64,000 bases of DNA, taken from contig JAISJN010000004.1 in the NCBI GenBank assembly GCA_031261505.1, positions 62,001 through 126,000 of the forward strand. The letters are read 5' to 3'. This document shows, piece after piece, positions 27,990-37,657 of the stretch (position 1 is the stretch's first letter; each line of letters opens with the position of its first letter). Made by a program: the position numbers and the translations under genes. The notes below the pieces were generated by a model. The model searched no databases. It saw only the letters and a program-made list of their open reading frames with translations, and was not told the DNA's origin. Source of the stretch: Clostridioides sp. (GTDB lineage: Bacteria > Bacillota > Clostridia > Peptostreptococcales > Peptostreptococcaceae).

Positions 27990-28024
27990 AAATCGTTGAA
28001 TCAGCATTTAGGAGGAGATACATA

Positions 28025-28534
28025 GTGGAAAAATACGAGTTGAACAAATATAAGGTAGCGGTAATAACCTTAAGTGATAAAGGATTCAGAGGGGAGCGTT
28101 CAGACGAGAGTGGTAATGTTATTGAGGAAATAATCTCAGATAGAGGTCATATTCTGGTAGAGAGAATTCTACTTCCAGATGAATACGAGGAAATCGTATT
28201 TAATTTAAAGAGACTTTCAGATGAGATTCAAGTAGACCTCATACTAACCACGGGTGGGACTGGGTTTTCAGACAGGGATGTAACTCCAGAGGCGACGCTC
28301 GAAGTGGCAACAAAAAATGCCATGGGAATAGTAGAGGCAATGAGATGGTATTCAATATCTATTACGAAACGGGCAATGCTGAGCAGGGCGGTTTCAGTAA
28401 TTAGAAACAAAACACTTATAGTAAATCTGCCAGGAAGTCCAAAGGCGGTAAGAGAGGAATTGGAGTTTGCGATTTCGTCAATAGAGCATGGGCTTGAGAT
28501 ATTAGCTGGCGATGTAAGTGAGTGTGCCAGATAA
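28025..28534 (+). CDS. mogA: Molybdopterin adenylyltransferase-type protein (MogA/MoaB)
   Basis: 169 residues. Adenylylates molybdopterin before Mo insertion. Motifs: KVAVITLSDKGFRGERSDESG, DLILTTGGTGFSDRDVTPEA (the GGTG molybdopterin-binding loop) and IVNLPGSPKAVRE. The start is GTG 28025 after AGGAGGAGATACATA. The ribosome site comes from a sequence (GTTGAATCAGCATTTAGG) like the family A tail. MogA and MoaB cannot be told apart here; mogA is chosen for its place next to modABC. Confidence 0.88.
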   Translation: MEKYELNKYKVAVITLSDKGFRGERSDESGNVIEEIISDRGHILVERILLPDEYEEIVFNLKRLSDEIQVDLILTTGGTGFSDRDVTPEATLEVATKNAMGIVEAMRWYSISITKRAMLSRAVSVIRNKTLIVNLPGSPKAVREELEFAISSIEHGLEILAGDVSECAR

Positions 28535-28575
28535 ATTTTAAATCTAATAAATCTAATAAAATAACGGAGGAAATT

Positions 28576-29466
28576 ATGAAATCAAAGAAATTAGCAATTT
28601 TATTGAGTATGGTGATGGTATTGTCAGTTGGCTGCCAAAAGAAGACTGCTGACGGAAGTGAAGAGAAGGCAAAGACAAATACGGAAGAAAAACAGTCAGA
28701 AAAAAAACAGGCGACAGATGTACAAGTATTTGCTGCAGCGAGTTTGAACTCTTCAATTGAAGAAATTATAAAAGAGTACAACAAACAAGAGCCAGATGTT
28801 AAAATTACAGTAAATGCAGATAGCTCAGGTAAATTACTAACTCAGGTACAAGAAGGATTTAAATGCGATTTATTCTTCTCAGCTGCAGATAAACAGATAG
28901 AAGAGCTTGAAAAAGGTAAGTTATTAATAGATGGGACTAAAAAGAATGTATTAAATAATAAATTGATACTTATTACTCGCAAGGACAGTAAGACTGAGGT
29001 AACAGGTCTAAAAGATATAAGCAAGGCAAAAAGTATAGCTATAGCTGGTGACAGTGTTCCAGCTGGAGCGTATACTAGAAAAGCTATGGAAAACCTAGGA
29101 ATGATAAAGAAAGCAGATGAAGGCAAGGTTGTAAGTACAGCGGATATATCAGAGGCTATAGGAAATAAAAACATAAGTGAACAAGGAAATGTAAGTGAAG
29201 TTTTGAATGCAGTATTAGAAGGATCAAGTGAAGTCGGCACAGTATACCTGTCTGATATATACGGACACGAAGACGAGGTTAAGGTAATCGAGGAAATAGA
29301 TATAAAGGATACAGGTAAAATAAACTATCCAATGGCATTGGTTAAAAACGAAGAAGCGGATGAAAATGAGGTAAAGGGAGCTAAGAGCTTCTACGATTTC
29401 TTGACATCAGAGACTGCAAATAAGATATTTGCAAAACAGGGATTCGACGTTGAAAAAAGCAAGTAA
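28576..29466 (+). CDS. modA: Molybdate ABC transporter substrate-binding lipoprotein
   Basis: 296 residues from ATG 28576 (GGAGG upstream). Signal peptide with lipobox-like LSVGC, so a membrane-anchored lipoprotein (Cys about residue 20), then a Lys/Glu/Thr linker. Binding-protein motifs: VQVFAAASLNSSIEEI, VNADSSGKLLTQV, CDLFFSAADKQIEEL, PAGAYTRKAMENLG and SEVGTVYLSDIYG, all typical of ModA, with the Ser residues that hold the oxyanion. It could also take tungstate. First of modABC, 28 bases before modB. Confidence 0.93.
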   Translation: MKSKKLAILLSMVMVLSVGCQKKTADGSEEKAKTNTEEKQSEKKQATDVQVFAAASLNSSIEEIIKEYNKQEPDVKITVNADSSGKLLTQVQEGFKCDLFFSAADKQIEELEKGKLLIDGTKKNVLNNKLILITRKDSKTEVTGLKDISKAKSIAIAGDSVPAGAYTRKAMENLGMIKKADEGKVVSTADISEAIGNKNISEQGNVSEVLNAVLEGSSEVGTVYLSDIYGHEDEVKVIEEIDIKDTGKINYPMALVKNEEADENEVKGAKSFYDFLTSETANKIFAKQGFDVEKSK

Positions 29467-29493
29467 TAGCAAGAAACAGCAAGGAGTGATGAC

Positions 29494-30189
29494 GTGATTT
29501 ATACGCTTCAGAACTTAGATTGGAGTCCATTTTGGATTTCGCTTAAAACAGGAATAGTTGCAACAGCAATCTCATTTATATTTGGGATTGCTGTTGCAGG
29601 TAAGATGATGAAATCAGGATCAAGGCTCAGGGCGATAGTTGACGGCATACTAACATTGCCGATGGTACTACCTCCGACCGCAATTGGATTTTTCCTGCTT
29701 TTATTATTCAGTAAGAGAAGGCCCCTAGGGAGTTTTCTCTTTCTGCATTTTGATATAGCAATAGTTCAGACGTGGCTAGGATGCATAATTGCAGCTACGG
29801 TTATTTCATTTCCGCTCATGTACAGGAATGCTAGGGCGGCATTTGAGCAGGTGGATATAGACCTTATCTACGCAGCGAGAACACTTGGAATGAAGGAAAT
29901 AGATATATTTTGCAAGGTCGTAATACCGACAGCTGGACCGGGTGTGATGTCTGGAACAGTTCTCACATTTGCAAGAGCTCTTGGAGAATATGGTGCGACA
30001 TCCATGTTGGCAGGAAATGTGGCGGGCAAGACGGGTACGATTCCACAGAGAATAGCTATCGTAATTCAGGACGGTGATTACATGACAGCTGGTATATGGG
30101 TAGCGATTGTCATGATAATATCGTTTGTTGTAATCTTTTTAATAAATATTTTAGCTGAGAAGGATTCGAGTCAGCTTCGTAGATGGTGA
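29494..30189 (+). CDS. modB: Molybdate ABC transporter permease
   Basis: 231 residues with about five membrane helices. Family motifs: LPMVLPPTAIGFFLLLLF, the Ile/Phe-rich region VISFPLMYRNARAAFEQVD, and the cytoplasmic loop AARTLGMKEIDIFCKVVIP...GPGVMSGTVLTFARALGEYGA that contacts the ATPase (EAA motif). The start is GTG 29494 with AAGGAGTGATGAC upstream. Partner of ModA and ModC. Confidence 0.94.
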   Translation: MIYTLQNLDWSPFWISLKTGIVATAISFIFGIAVAGKMMKSGSRLRAIVDGILTLPMVLPPTAIGFFLLLLFSKRRPLGSFLFLHFDIAIVQTWLGCIIAATVISFPLMYRNARAAFEQVDIDLIYAARTLGMKEIDIFCKVVIPTAGPGVMSGTVLTFARALGEYGATSMLAGNVAGKTGTIPQRIAIVIQDGDYMTAGIWVAIVMIISFVVIFLINILAEKDSSQLRRW

Positions 30190-30286
30190 TAAATTTAAAG
30201 TGGATGATTGCATACGATGAGAGAGGATATCTTCTAAAATGCAAGAAGCTTTAAAAATTAGTTTATAGAAAAATAGGGTGGTAGTA

Positions 30287-30910
30287 TTGGAAATCAAAAT
30301 ACAAAAAAGGCTTGGAGATTTTGAACTGAATTTTGACTATGTTACGAAATCAAATAGACTTGGCATCTGTGGACCTTCTGGATCCGGAAAAAGTATGATT
30401 CTAAAGTCTATAGCTGGAATAGCAACTCCAGATGTAGGAAGGATAGCAGATGGTGAGAAAGTATATTTTGACTCAGAGTCAAATGTGAATCTGAGACCTC
30501 AGGAAAGGCGCATTGGATATCTATTTCAAAAATACGCCCTGTTCCCGACGATGACAGCTTGGCAAAACATTGCGGTTGGACTCAAGGTGGATAGAGAAAA
30601 GAAGAAAGATATAGTAGATAGAATAATGGAAGAATTTTGTATAAGCCATATAAAGGATCTTCGTCAAGATAAGATTTCTGGAGGAGAACAACAGAGGGTG
30701 GCATTAGCTAGGATGATGGCAGTAGAGCCGGATATAATACTGTTAGACGAGCCGTTTTCGGCTCTCGATGAGCAACTTAAAGAGCATATGATAGGTGAGT
30801 TAGAGAAGAGAATAGAGGATTTTAAAGGAATGGTCGTACTGGTGTCCCATAATCCTAAAGAGATAGAAAGGCTATGCAAGGAAAGTGTAGTTATAAGCAG
30901 ACAAGGATAG
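30287..30910 (+). CDS. modC: Molybdate ABC transporter ATP-binding protein, short form without TOBE domain
   Basis: About 207 residues; classical ModC has about 350 with a TOBE molybdate-binding end, which is absent here. Walker A CGPSGSGKSMI, Q-loop LFQKYALFP, signature ISGGEQQRVALARMM, Walker B IILLDEPFSALD, and switch His VLVSHNP. The start is taken as TTG 30287 (AGGGTGG upstream); GTG 30278 in frame is an alternative. Separated from modB by about 100 bases. Loss of TOBE means that molybdate feedback on the pump, if any, lies elsewhere. Confidence 0.88.
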   Translation: MEIKIQKRLGDFELNFDYVTKSNRLGICGPSGSGKSMILKSIAGIATPDVGRIADGEKVYFDSESNVNLRPQERRIGYLFQKYALFPTMTAWQNIAVGLKVDREKKKDIVDRIMEEFCISHIKDLRQDKISGGEQQRVALARMMAVEPDIILLDEPFSALDEQLKEHMIGELEKRIEDFKGMVVLVSHNPKEIERLCKESVVISRQG

Positions 30911-30911
30911 G

Positions 30912-30976
30912 CAAGTAAAGATAAATAGCAAAGATAAGCAAGCAAAGGTAAGTAAAGATAAATAAGCAAAGATAAT
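30912..30976 (+). repeat. Low-complexity run of AAGATAAGCAAAGATAA-like units
   Basis: Imperfect tandem units (AAAGATAAATAGC, AAAGATAAGCAAGC, AAAGGTAAGTAAAGATAAATAAGC) directly behind the modC stop and before the terminator. No coding sense. Confidence 0.6.
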
Positions 30977-30978
30977 TT

Positions 30979-31025
30979 AAAAGTCCACCCAGCAATCGGG
31001 GTCTTGATTGCTGGGTGGACTTTTA
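30979..31025 (+). terminator. Bidirectional terminator between modC and the permease gene
   Basis: AAAAGTCCACCCAGCAATC pairs perfectly with GATTGCTGGGTGGACTTTT around an eight-base loop. It can serve both convergent operons. Confidence 0.92.
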
Positions 31026-31061
31026 TTTATTTTAATTTACAAGGGTCTTTCGTGAACTTTA

Positions 31062-31130
31062 TTGGATGGTGATGCGTGGGGTAGGATCCCATACTACGTG
31101 ATCACCATCACAAGTAACTACCGTTTAACC
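31062..31130 (+). repeat. Partial family A copy (second hairpin and tail)
   Basis: Outer stem GATGGTGAT/ATCACCATC encloses GCGTGGGGTA-GGATCC-CATACTACGT; tail AAGTAACTACCGTTTAACC. It lies just beyond the stop of the minus-strand permease gene. Confidence 0.65.
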
Positions 31131-31151
31131 CGCAGAGATGGGTCGTATTTA

Positions 31152-32528
31152 TCAAGATATATCAGCGGTATCCGTGTGTTGTGTTTTTAATTCCACTGAA
31201 TCTTTACTCGCCTGCATCTTTGGGATACAGATATTTAGAAATATTGCAACTATGGTTGTAACGACTACAGGTGATTTTCCAAATACGGTAGTCACCCAAG
31301 GTGGAAAACTAGCTAGTGAAGCTGAAACCTGAGAGATACCCATTCCTAAAGCGACTGCTAGGCCTACTATAGATGTGTTTCTGTAGTTCATCTCTTCACT
31401 TGTAATGAGTTTAAGTCCAGTCATAGAGATCGATGCGAATACTGATACAGTCGCACCTCCTAGGACTGAGTAAGGTATTGTAGTTAACAGTGCAGAGAAT
31501 TTAGGGAAGATACCGGCTATCAGTATGATCAGACCTGCTATACCCAAAGTAATGCGGTTAACTACCTTTGTAGTGGTAACAATACCTACATTTTGGCCGT
31601 ATGTAGAAGTTGGAAGACATCCCAGTACGGCACCTATTATATTAGACACTCCGAGTCCTAAGATAGCACCTTGAAGCTCATCTGAAGTAGGCTCTCTGTC
31701 AAGTCCTCCAGAGGTCATAGCTGAGAAATCGCCGATCGCTTGAACTGAGTTTACTATAAACAAGATTGCTATTGCGACACAGGCTGAAATCTCAAATTTA
31801 ATTCCAAAATGCATTGGCTGAGGAAGCGAGAAGAATCCTGCAGACGCAACATTTGCAAAGTTTACCATACCAAATATCATAGAGAAGATATATCCCGCTA
31901 ACATACCTACAAGTAACGAAGCGAGTTTTAAAATTCCTTTTGCAAAATGGTTTAGTATAGTCACGACTGTGAGTGTGAACAGAGCCACGAGCCAGTTCTG
32001 CCAAGAACCGAAACTTGCCTGTCCAGCACCACCTGCCATATAGCTGATTGCAGTAGGGTATAGAGATAAGCCTATCGTAAATACAACAGCTCCAGCAATC
32101 AACGGTGGAAATAGATTTCTGATTTTTTTAATTGTCAAGCCCACGATAAAGGCACATATTCCGCCTATGATCTGTGCTCCTAATATTGCACCTATTCCAT
32201 ATCCTTCTGCGATGGCAGTCATACTCGGAACATAAGCAAAACTTACGCCGAATATAACGGGCAGCCCCGCACCTAAATGGAAACCGTTTCGCTTACCGAT
32301 AGGAAATAACTGCAAAAACGTAGTAAGAGCCGATACTATAAGCGATGTTTGAATCAAAAGAACTCTGTCTGATGCGGATATACCTGCAGCACCTGAAACT
32401 ATGATGGCAGGTGTTACGCAACCGACGATCATGGCTATTACGTGTTGTAAAGCCATTGGAATAGCTTGTCCCATATGAGGGACACCGTCCATCTCAAAGA
32501 GAGACGAGCGTTGTTCTGTATTATTCAT
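31152..32528 (-). CDS. Xanthine/uracil permease (NCS2 family)
   Basis: 458 residues from the ATG at 32528 (AAGGAGGATAATCA upstream). NCS2 nucleobase:cation symporter with 12-14 membrane segments. Family motifs: FHLGAGLPVIFGVSFAYV, and QAIGDFSAMTSGGLDREP with the Glu/Asp-rich TSDELQGAILGLG, followed by NVGIVTTTKVVNR. The motif set fits the xanthine/urate side (PbuX/UacT-like) rather than UraA. It is the last gene of the ygeX-arcC operon, so import of xanthine, urate or a related purine for the pathway encoded around it is the likely job. Confidence 0.88.
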   Translation of the reverse strand: MNNTEQRSSLFEMDGVPHMGQAIPMALQHVIAMIVGCVTPAIIVSGAAGISASDRVLLIQTSLIVSALTTFLQLFPIGKRNGFHLGAGLPVIFGVSFAYVPSMTAIAEGYGIGAILGAQIIGGICAFIVGLTIKKIRNLFPPLIAGAVVFTIGLSLYPTAISYMAGGAGQASFGSWQNWLVALFTLTVVTILNHFAKGILKLASLLVGMLAGYIFSMIFGMVNFANVASAGFFSLPQPMHFGIKFEISACVAIAILFIVNSVQAIGDFSAMTSGGLDREPTSDELQGAILGLGVSNIIGAVLGCLPTSTYGQNVGIVTTTKVVNRITLGIAGLIILIAGIFPKFSALLTTIPYSVLGGATVSVFASISMTGLKLITSEEMNYRNTSIVGLAVALGMGISQVSASLASFPPWVTTVFGKSPVVVTTIVAIFLNICIPKMQASKDSVELKTQHTDTADIS

Positions 32529-32559
32529 TTGATTATCCTCCTTTTTGAGTGACAATTAT

Positions 32560-33504
32560 TTACATTTCAATTCTAGTTCCTGTATTTCCGAGAATACCGT
32601 CCTTCGCCTTTTCGAGAAGGGTGATAAGAGACACCCTCCCTGGTTTAGACTCTGCAAATTTGATAGCTGCTTCAACCTTTGGAAGCATTGATCCAGGTGC
32701 GAAGTGTTTCTCGTCAATATACTGCCTAGCCTCATCAGTAGAGAGGTTATCAAGCCATTTTTCCTCTGGTTTTCCAAAGTTAATAGCTACTTTTTCAACT
32801 GCGGTAAGTATGATGAAGAAGTCTGCATCTAGATTTTCAGCAAGAAGTTCGCTTGCGAAATCTTTATCAATCACAGCCCCCACGCCACTCAGATGATTTT
32901 CTGATTTTGTAACAGGGATTCCACCGCCACCACAGGCTATTACTATTTCCCCTGAGTCTACTAACGAGCGTATTGTCTCAAGCTCTACTATTTCAGTTGG
33001 TTTTGGAGATGCTACAACTCTGCGGTACCCGCGTCCAGCATCTTCCTGCATAGTGTAGCCGTATGATTTTTCAAGTTCATCAGCCTCGCTCTTGCTGAAG
33101 AATTTACCAATTGGCTTCGATGGAGATTGGAAGGCTGGATCTTTGTCGTCTACGAGAACTTGAGTTATCATAGTTGCAACGGGTGTATTGCAGAGGCCTC
33201 TGTCCAAGAGTTCTTCCCTCAAAGCGTTTTGCAAGTCGTAGCCGATATAAGCCTGACTCATCGCAACACATACTGAAAGAGGAATATTCGGTTGAGTTGA
33301 ATCTTCGCGTTTCAATGCGCTGGTTGCGTTTTGAATCATGCCGACCTGTGGACCGTTTCCGTGGACTACAATTACTTCGCAGTCTTCTTCTATTAGGTCG
33401 ACGATAGCCTTTGAAGTTGTTTTAACCGCGTCCATCTGTTCAGAAAGTGCGTTTCCAAGTGCATTTCCGCCTAAGGCGATGACTATTCGTTTTTTCTTTT
33501 TCAT
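32560..33504 (-). CDS. arcC: Carbamate kinase
   Basis: 314 residues. Moves the phosphate of carbamoyl phosphate to ADP, giving ATP, CO2 and ammonia: the energy step of the cluster. Motifs: IVIALGGNALG, VVHGNGPQVGMI, VASPKP, VIACGGGGIPV, the Lys in AVIDKDFASELLA, and ILTAVEKVAINFGKP. Arginine deiminase genes are absent; the carbamoyl phosphate must come from YgeW (next gene upstream in the operon). ATG 33504 has AAGGAGC upstream. Confidence 0.95.
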   Translation of the reverse strand: MKKKKRIVIALGGNALGNALSEQMDAVKTTSKAIVDLIEEDCEVIVVHGNGPQVGMIQNATSALKREDSTQPNIPLSVCVAMSQAYIGYDLQNALREELLDRGLCNTPVATMITQVLVDDKDPAFQSPSKPIGKFFSKSEADELEKSYGYTMQEDAGRGYRRVVASPKPTEIVELETIRSLVDSGEIVIACGGGGIPVTKSENHLSGVGAVIDKDFASELLAENLDADFFIILTAVEKVAINFGKPEEKWLDNLSTDEARQYIDEKHFAPGSMLPKVEAAIKFAESKPGRVSLITLLEKAKDGILGNTGTRIEM

Positions 33505-33523
33505 TACAATAAGCTCCTTTCAA

Positions 33524-33622
33524 TGATAAGTTGAGAAAGATATCCCAACCAATTTAGGCGGGGGATCTTCTCATTTTAGCGTAGGTTTAAATAGCAAACC
33601 GAACCGCCGAATCACCATTTAA
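33524..33622 (+). repeat. Full-length copy of repeat family A between arcC and ygeW
   Basis: AAGTTGAGAAAGATATCCC pairs closely with GGGATCTTCTCATTTT around an inner hairpin AACC/GGCGG; a second stem follows, then CGAATCACCATTTAA. It lies in the plus orientation inside a minus-strand operon. Confidence 0.85.
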
Positions 33623-33630
33623 TCGTGTTT

Positions 33631-33674
33631 GGTGAATATTTTAATATTCACCCCTGCCTACATAGGTAGGGGCT
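33631..33674. repeat. Two adjacent perfect hairpins before ygeW end
   Basis: GGTGAATATT/AATATTCACC is a perfect palindrome (33631-33652), overlapped by CCCCTGCCTA-CA-TAGGTAGGGG (33651-33672). The second resembles the family A apical hairpin and may be a minus-strand remnant. Confidence 0.6.
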
Positions 33675-33684
33675 AATCATTAAC

Positions 33685-34881
33685 CTATTTGAATTTACGG
33701 TTTATTTCTCTGGCTTCAAGTTTCTCAAGTATTTCACTTGGGTTCTCGAATTTAGCAAGCATAATCATAGCTGCGATAACGTAAGGTTTGAAGCTAGCTT
33801 CTTTGTATAGAGGTATCCTATATCTATCGAATACTGAAGCGTCTACTTCTCCTTCGTCTGTGCTTACGCCATTTATATCTGCAGGTAGACAGTGCATATA
33901 AAGTGCTTTTCCGTCCTTTGTAAGCTTCATCATCTCTTCTGTACAGCACCAGTCTTTATGATTTGCATTCTGAGCTAGAAGCTCTTTTTCAAGGCTGTTT
34001 ATCCCTTCGATATCTCCGTTTCCGTATAGTTCAGTTCTTTTTTCCATTGCGGCAAAAGGTGCCCAACTCTTTGGATAAACTATGTCGGCGTCTTTGAATG
34101 CATCAGCCATATCGTTTGAAACCCTAAAAGATCCACCAGTTCTTGCAACATTTGCCTTGGCTACTTCTTCAACTTCAGGCATTATTTCGTAACCTTCTGG
34201 ATGAGCGAGTACGACTTCCATTCCCATACGAGTCATTAGGCCGACGATACCCTGTGGAACTGACAAAGGCTTTCCGTAAGAAGGAGAGTACGCCCAAGTC
34301 ATAGCTAGTTTTTTGCCTTTTAGGTTTTCTACACCGCCTAATTCGTGGATTATATGGAGCATATCAGCCATGCACTGTGTTGGATGGTCGATATCGCATT
34401 GAAGGTTTACTAGAGTTGGTTTTTGTTCTAAAACACCGTCTTTATTTCCTTCTGTGACAGCATCTACTACCTCATGCATGTATTTATTTCCTTTTCCTAT
34501 ATACATATCGTCGCGTATACCTATGACGTCTGCCATGAAAGATATCATATTTGCAGTTTCTCTTACAGTTTCACCGTGTGCTATTTGAGATTTACCTTCG
34601 TCTAGATCCTGTACTTCTAGACCTAGTAAGTTACAAGCTGAGGCAAATGAGAAACGTGTACGAGTAGAATTATCTCTGAAAAGAGAGATTCCAAGTCCGC
34701 TTTCGAATACCTTTGTTGAGATATTGTTTTCTCTCATGTAGCGAAGTGCATCTGCCATTGTGAATACAGCCTCTATTTCGTCATCTGACTTTTCCCATGT
34801 GAGGAAGAAGTCTCCTTCGTACATCTCTTTGAAGTTTAATTTATTCAATTTATCTATGTAGCTTTGTAATGTCTTATCCAT
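33685..34881 (-). CDS. ygeW: Knotted carbamoyltransferase YgeW
   Basis: 398 residues. Relative of aspartate/ornithine carbamoyltransferase. Carbamoyl-phosphate loop LFRDNSTRTRFSFASA; HPTQCMADMLHI; closing HCLPADINGVSTDEG. LDEGKSQIAHGETVRET is typical of the YgeW group. In purine-degrading clusters it is thought to run in the phosphorolytic direction, releasing carbamoyl phosphate from a carbamoyl-amino acid such as carbamoyl-2,3-diaminopropionate. Flanked by ygeY and arcC, which fits supply of ArcC. Exact substrate not proved. Confidence 0.93.
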   Translation of the reverse strand: MDKTLQSYIDKLNKLNFKEMYEGDFFLTWEKSDDEIEAVFTMADALRYMRENNISTKVFESGLGISLFRDNSTRTRFSFASACNLLGLEVQDLDEGKSQIAHGETVRETANMISFMADVIGIRDDMYIGKGNKYMHEVVDAVTEGNKDGVLEQKPTLVNLQCDIDHPTQCMADMLHIIHELGGVENLKGKKLAMTWAYSPSYGKPLSVPQGIVGLMTRMGMEVVLAHPEGYEIMPEVEEVAKANVARTGGSFRVSNDMADAFKDADIVYPKSWAPFAAMEKRTELYGNGDIEGINSLEKELLAQNANHKDWCCTEEMMKLTKDGKALYMHCLPADINGVSTDEGEVDASVFDRYRIPLYKEASFKPYVIAAMIMLAKFENPSEILEKLEAREINRKFK

Positions 34882-34962
34882 TATTATACCTTCTTTCGTT
34901 TAGTAATTTAAATTGCATTCAATATTGTAGTGGAGGAGTGCCAAGTATTTATTTAAAGTATT

Positions 34963-36279
34963 CTATTTACAGTATTCACTTGGAAGAGCTGCGTAGACAG
35001 CTGCACATCTAACTAGATCGTCTTTCCAAGTTTTTTCGTTAGGAGCGTGTGCTTGAGCTTCTGCACCTGGTCCAAATCCTATACAAGGAATTCCATTACG
35101 TCCCATTATAGAAACACCGTTTGTTGAAAATGTCCATTTATCTGTAAGTGGACGACCTTCGCGGACTTTCATAGTTTCTTCGTTTCCTAGACGCTTAGTT
35201 CCGTAGAGATTTTTATAAGCATCTTCAAGAGAAGATGTCACCTTGTGGTCGCTTGGTATTACCCAAGTTGGGAAATAGCATTCGATAGGATAGGTAAGTC
35301 CCTTATAAGAAGGACGAGCGTAGTCGTACATAGAAACCTTTACATCATCCCCGTATTTCTTAACTGATGGAAGTTGCCTTATCTCTTCTAGACAGCTTTC
35401 CCACGTTTCGCCAGCTGTCATACGTCTGTCTAGGGAAACAGCACAAGAATCGGCTACTGCACAACGACTTGGTGAAGTAAAGAATATTTCAGAACAAGTG
35501 ACAGTTCCACGTCCAAGGAAGTTGGCTTCCTTCCATTCAGGGTTGTATTTTTCTTCTAACATCCTAGCAAGTCCTCTGATCTGTGTGCTTTCAGTCGAGT
35601 CGTTGTTGTTTAGAGAGCGGATGTCGTTTAAGATGTCTGCCATTTTGTAGATTGCGTTGTCGCCTCTCTCTGGAGCCGAACCATGACTGCTAACGCCTTT
35701 TACGTCGACTCTTATCTCCATACGGCCACGCTGTCCACGGTAGATACCTCCGTCTGTAGGCTCAGTTGACACTACGAATTCAGGGCGAACCTTTCCTTCA
35801 TTTATAATATACTGCCAGCAAAGTCCGTCACAGTCTTCCTCCTGTACAGTACCAGTTACAAGCACTTGATATTCATCGGTCAAAAGCCCTAGGTCCTTCA
35901 TTATCTTTGCTCCGTATACAGCTGATACTATACCGCCACATTGATCGGAAACTCCACGACCGCCTATTTCATTCTCTGTTTCATAGCCTTCATATGGATC
36001 GAAGTCCCAGTTTTCTATATTTCCAATACCTACAGTATCGATATGGGCATCAAATCCGATTATCTTCTTCCCAGTTCCCATATAACCTAGTACATTTCCC
36101 ATAGGGTCTATTTCAACCTTGTCGAATCCTAATTTTCTCATCTCTTCAGCTATGCGGTTGATGTGTCTTTCTTCATCGCAGCTTTCTCCTGGAGATGCGA
36201 CTATTTCGCGTAGGAATGTCGACATATCCTGTTTGTAGTTTTCGGCTAACTCATTGATTCTTGCGTAATCTAAACTCAT
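34963..36279 (-). CDS. ygeY: YgeY, M20-family metallohydrolase
   Basis: 438 residues. M20 peptidase/deacylase fold with a two-metal site: [42 protein letters not shown] (catalytic Glu pair), [16 protein letters not shown] and the C-terminal [15 protein letters not shown] with the last metal His. Belongs to the group found with selenium and ureide genes. It would hydrolyse an amide intermediate before YgeW or YgeX. The start has GGAGGATATGA upstream. 24 bases after ygeX. Confidence 0.92.
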   Translation of the reverse strand: MSLDYARINELAENYKQDMSTFLREIVASPGESCDEERHINRIAEEMRKLGFDKVEIDPMGNVLGYMGTGKKIIGFDAHIDTVGIGNIENWDFDPYEGYETENEIGGRGVSDQCGGIVSAVYGAKIMKDLGLLTDEYQVLVTGTVQEEDCDGLCWQYIINEGKVRPEFVVSTEPTDGGIYRGQRGRMEIRVDVKGVSSHGSAPERGDNAIYKMADILNDIRSLNNNDSTESTQIRGLARMLEEKYNPEWKEANFLGRGTVTCSEIFFTSPSRCAVADSCAVSLDRRMTAGETWESCLEEIRQLPSVKKYGDDVKVSMYDYARPSYKGLTYPIECYFPTWVIPSDHKVTSSLEDAYKNLYGTKRLGNEETMKVREGRPLTDKWTFSTNGVSIMGRNGIPCIGFGPGAEAQAHAPNEKTWKDDLVRCAAVYAALPSEYCK

Positions 36280-36303
36280 TTCATATCCTCCAAATTATCA
36301 TTT

Positions 36304-37512
36304 TTATTTTTCTTTTCCCAGCCATACGATATTTTTATATCTTTCCGGGTCGGTATCTCCCTCTGTAGAGAAGAGAAGTACTGTTGAATTATCATCAAGT
36401 CCTATGTCTTTTCTAAGGTCTGCGTATTCATCTAGGCTCATAGCGCTTGCTAGGGTTCCAAATGGAGCAGCTCCAGATTCTCCAGACGTTATAGGGGAGT
36501 CTCCTTTTATAGGAGCGGCAAGCATTCTCATTCCAGTAGCTGAAACCCAGTCAGGAACTGCTACAAATACTTGTACGTGGTTCTTTAAGATGTCCCAAGA
36601 TATTGTATTTGGTTCACCACAGGCTAGGCCAGCCATGATTGTAAGCATATCTCCGTCGACTTTTCTAAGGTTTCCATCTCCAGCCTTAGCTCCCTTGTAT
36701 AGACAAGCGGCTACATCTGCTTCAACAATGACAAATACTGGTGGATTGTCCTTGTACAGATTAGAGAAATACCCTACGACCGCTCCAGCTAATGAGCCTA
36801 CGCCAGCTTGCACGAAGATATGAGTTGGCCTTTTTGTACCAGCTGCCTCAAGTTGTTCAGCTGCTTCGGCAGCCATAGTACCATACCCCTGCATTATCCA
36901 AGAAGGAATATCTTCATATCCGTCCCAGGCAGTGTCTTGAACCATGATTCCACGCTCTGTTTCATCAGCTTCTTTTGCTGCGAGGCGGACACAGTCGTCG
37001 TAGTTTAACTCGAGTATATCAACTTTGGCACCTTCTTTTTCAATGTTTTTAAGTCTTATAGTAGTAGTTCCCTTTGGCATATGCACTACGGATTTTTGAC
37101 GAAGTCGGTTGGCAGCCCAAGCGACACCCCTTCCGTGATTTCCGTCAGTTGCAGTGAAGAAGGTCGCCTGACCAAATTCTTCTCTCAATTTATCTGAGGT
37201 AAGCACAGAATAAGGTAGTTCTGAGATATCCTTACCTGTTTCTGCTGCGATGTACTTAGCCATAGCAAAGGATCCTCCGAGAACCTTGAAGGCGTTGAGA
37301 CCAAATCTATACGATTCGTCTTTTACGTAGACTTCTTTTACACCGAGGTGCTTTGCCATCTCTGGAAGCTTAGTGAGAGGTGTTTCCTTGTATTCAGGAA
37401 AGCTTTCGTGAAATTCTCTAGCCTTTCTTATTTCACCGATGCCCATTATAGGTAGGTTCTTGTCATCGGATTTTGGCATTTTATTAACTGACCATAAAAT
37501 TTTTGACTCCAT
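36304..37512 (-). CDS. ygeX: 2,3-Diaminopropionate ammonia-lyase YgeX
   Basis: 402 residues. PLP fold-type II enzyme that splits 2,3-diaminopropionate to pyruvate and two ammonia. The PLP Lys is in RFGLNAFKVLGGSFA; substrate loop ATDGNHGRGVAW; phosphate-binding AGVGSLAGAVVG; TSGESGAAPFG near the end. First gene of the minus-strand operon, with AAGGAGGATATAA before the ATG. It gives the carbon and nitrogen end products of the pathway. Confidence 0.94.
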   Translation of the reverse strand: MESKILWSVNKMPKSDDKNLPIMGIGEIRKAREFHESFPEYKETPLTKLPEMAKHLGVKEVYVKDESYRFGLNAFKVLGGSFAMAKYIAAETGKDISELPYSVLTSDKLREEFGQATFFTATDGNHGRGVAWAANRLRQKSVVHMPKGTTTIRLKNIEKEGAKVDILELNYDDCVRLAAKEADETERGIMVQDTAWDGYEDIPSWIMQGYGTMAAEAAEQLEAAGTKRPTHIFVQAGVGSLAGAVVGYFSNLYKDNPPVFVIVEADVAACLYKGAKAGDGNLRKVDGDMLTIMAGLACGEPNTISWDILKNHVQVFVAVPDWVSATGMRMLAAPIKGDSPITSGESGAAPFGTLASAMSLDEYADLRKDIGLDDNSTVLLFSTEGDTDPERYKNIVWLGKEK

Positions 37513-37567
37513 TTATATCCTCCTTCTAAAATATGTTGTGTCTTAATAATCGCTGTTGAAATAGATT

Positions 37568-37657
37568 ATTAAATATTAATTGAGTGGTGGGTAAGTTTAC
37601 CCATTAAATGAGAATGATGCTACCGCCTGTATAGGTATGGTGCTTTCTCAAGTTATA
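37568..37657 (-). repeat. Full-length copy of repeat family A on the minus strand
   Basis: On the minus strand: ATATAACTTGAGAAAGCACC, hairpin ACCTATACAGGCGGT, ATTCTCATTTAATGGGTAA, second stem GGGTAAACTTACCC, tail CAATTAATATTTAA. It sits inside the presumed leader of ygeX. Confidence 0.85.
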
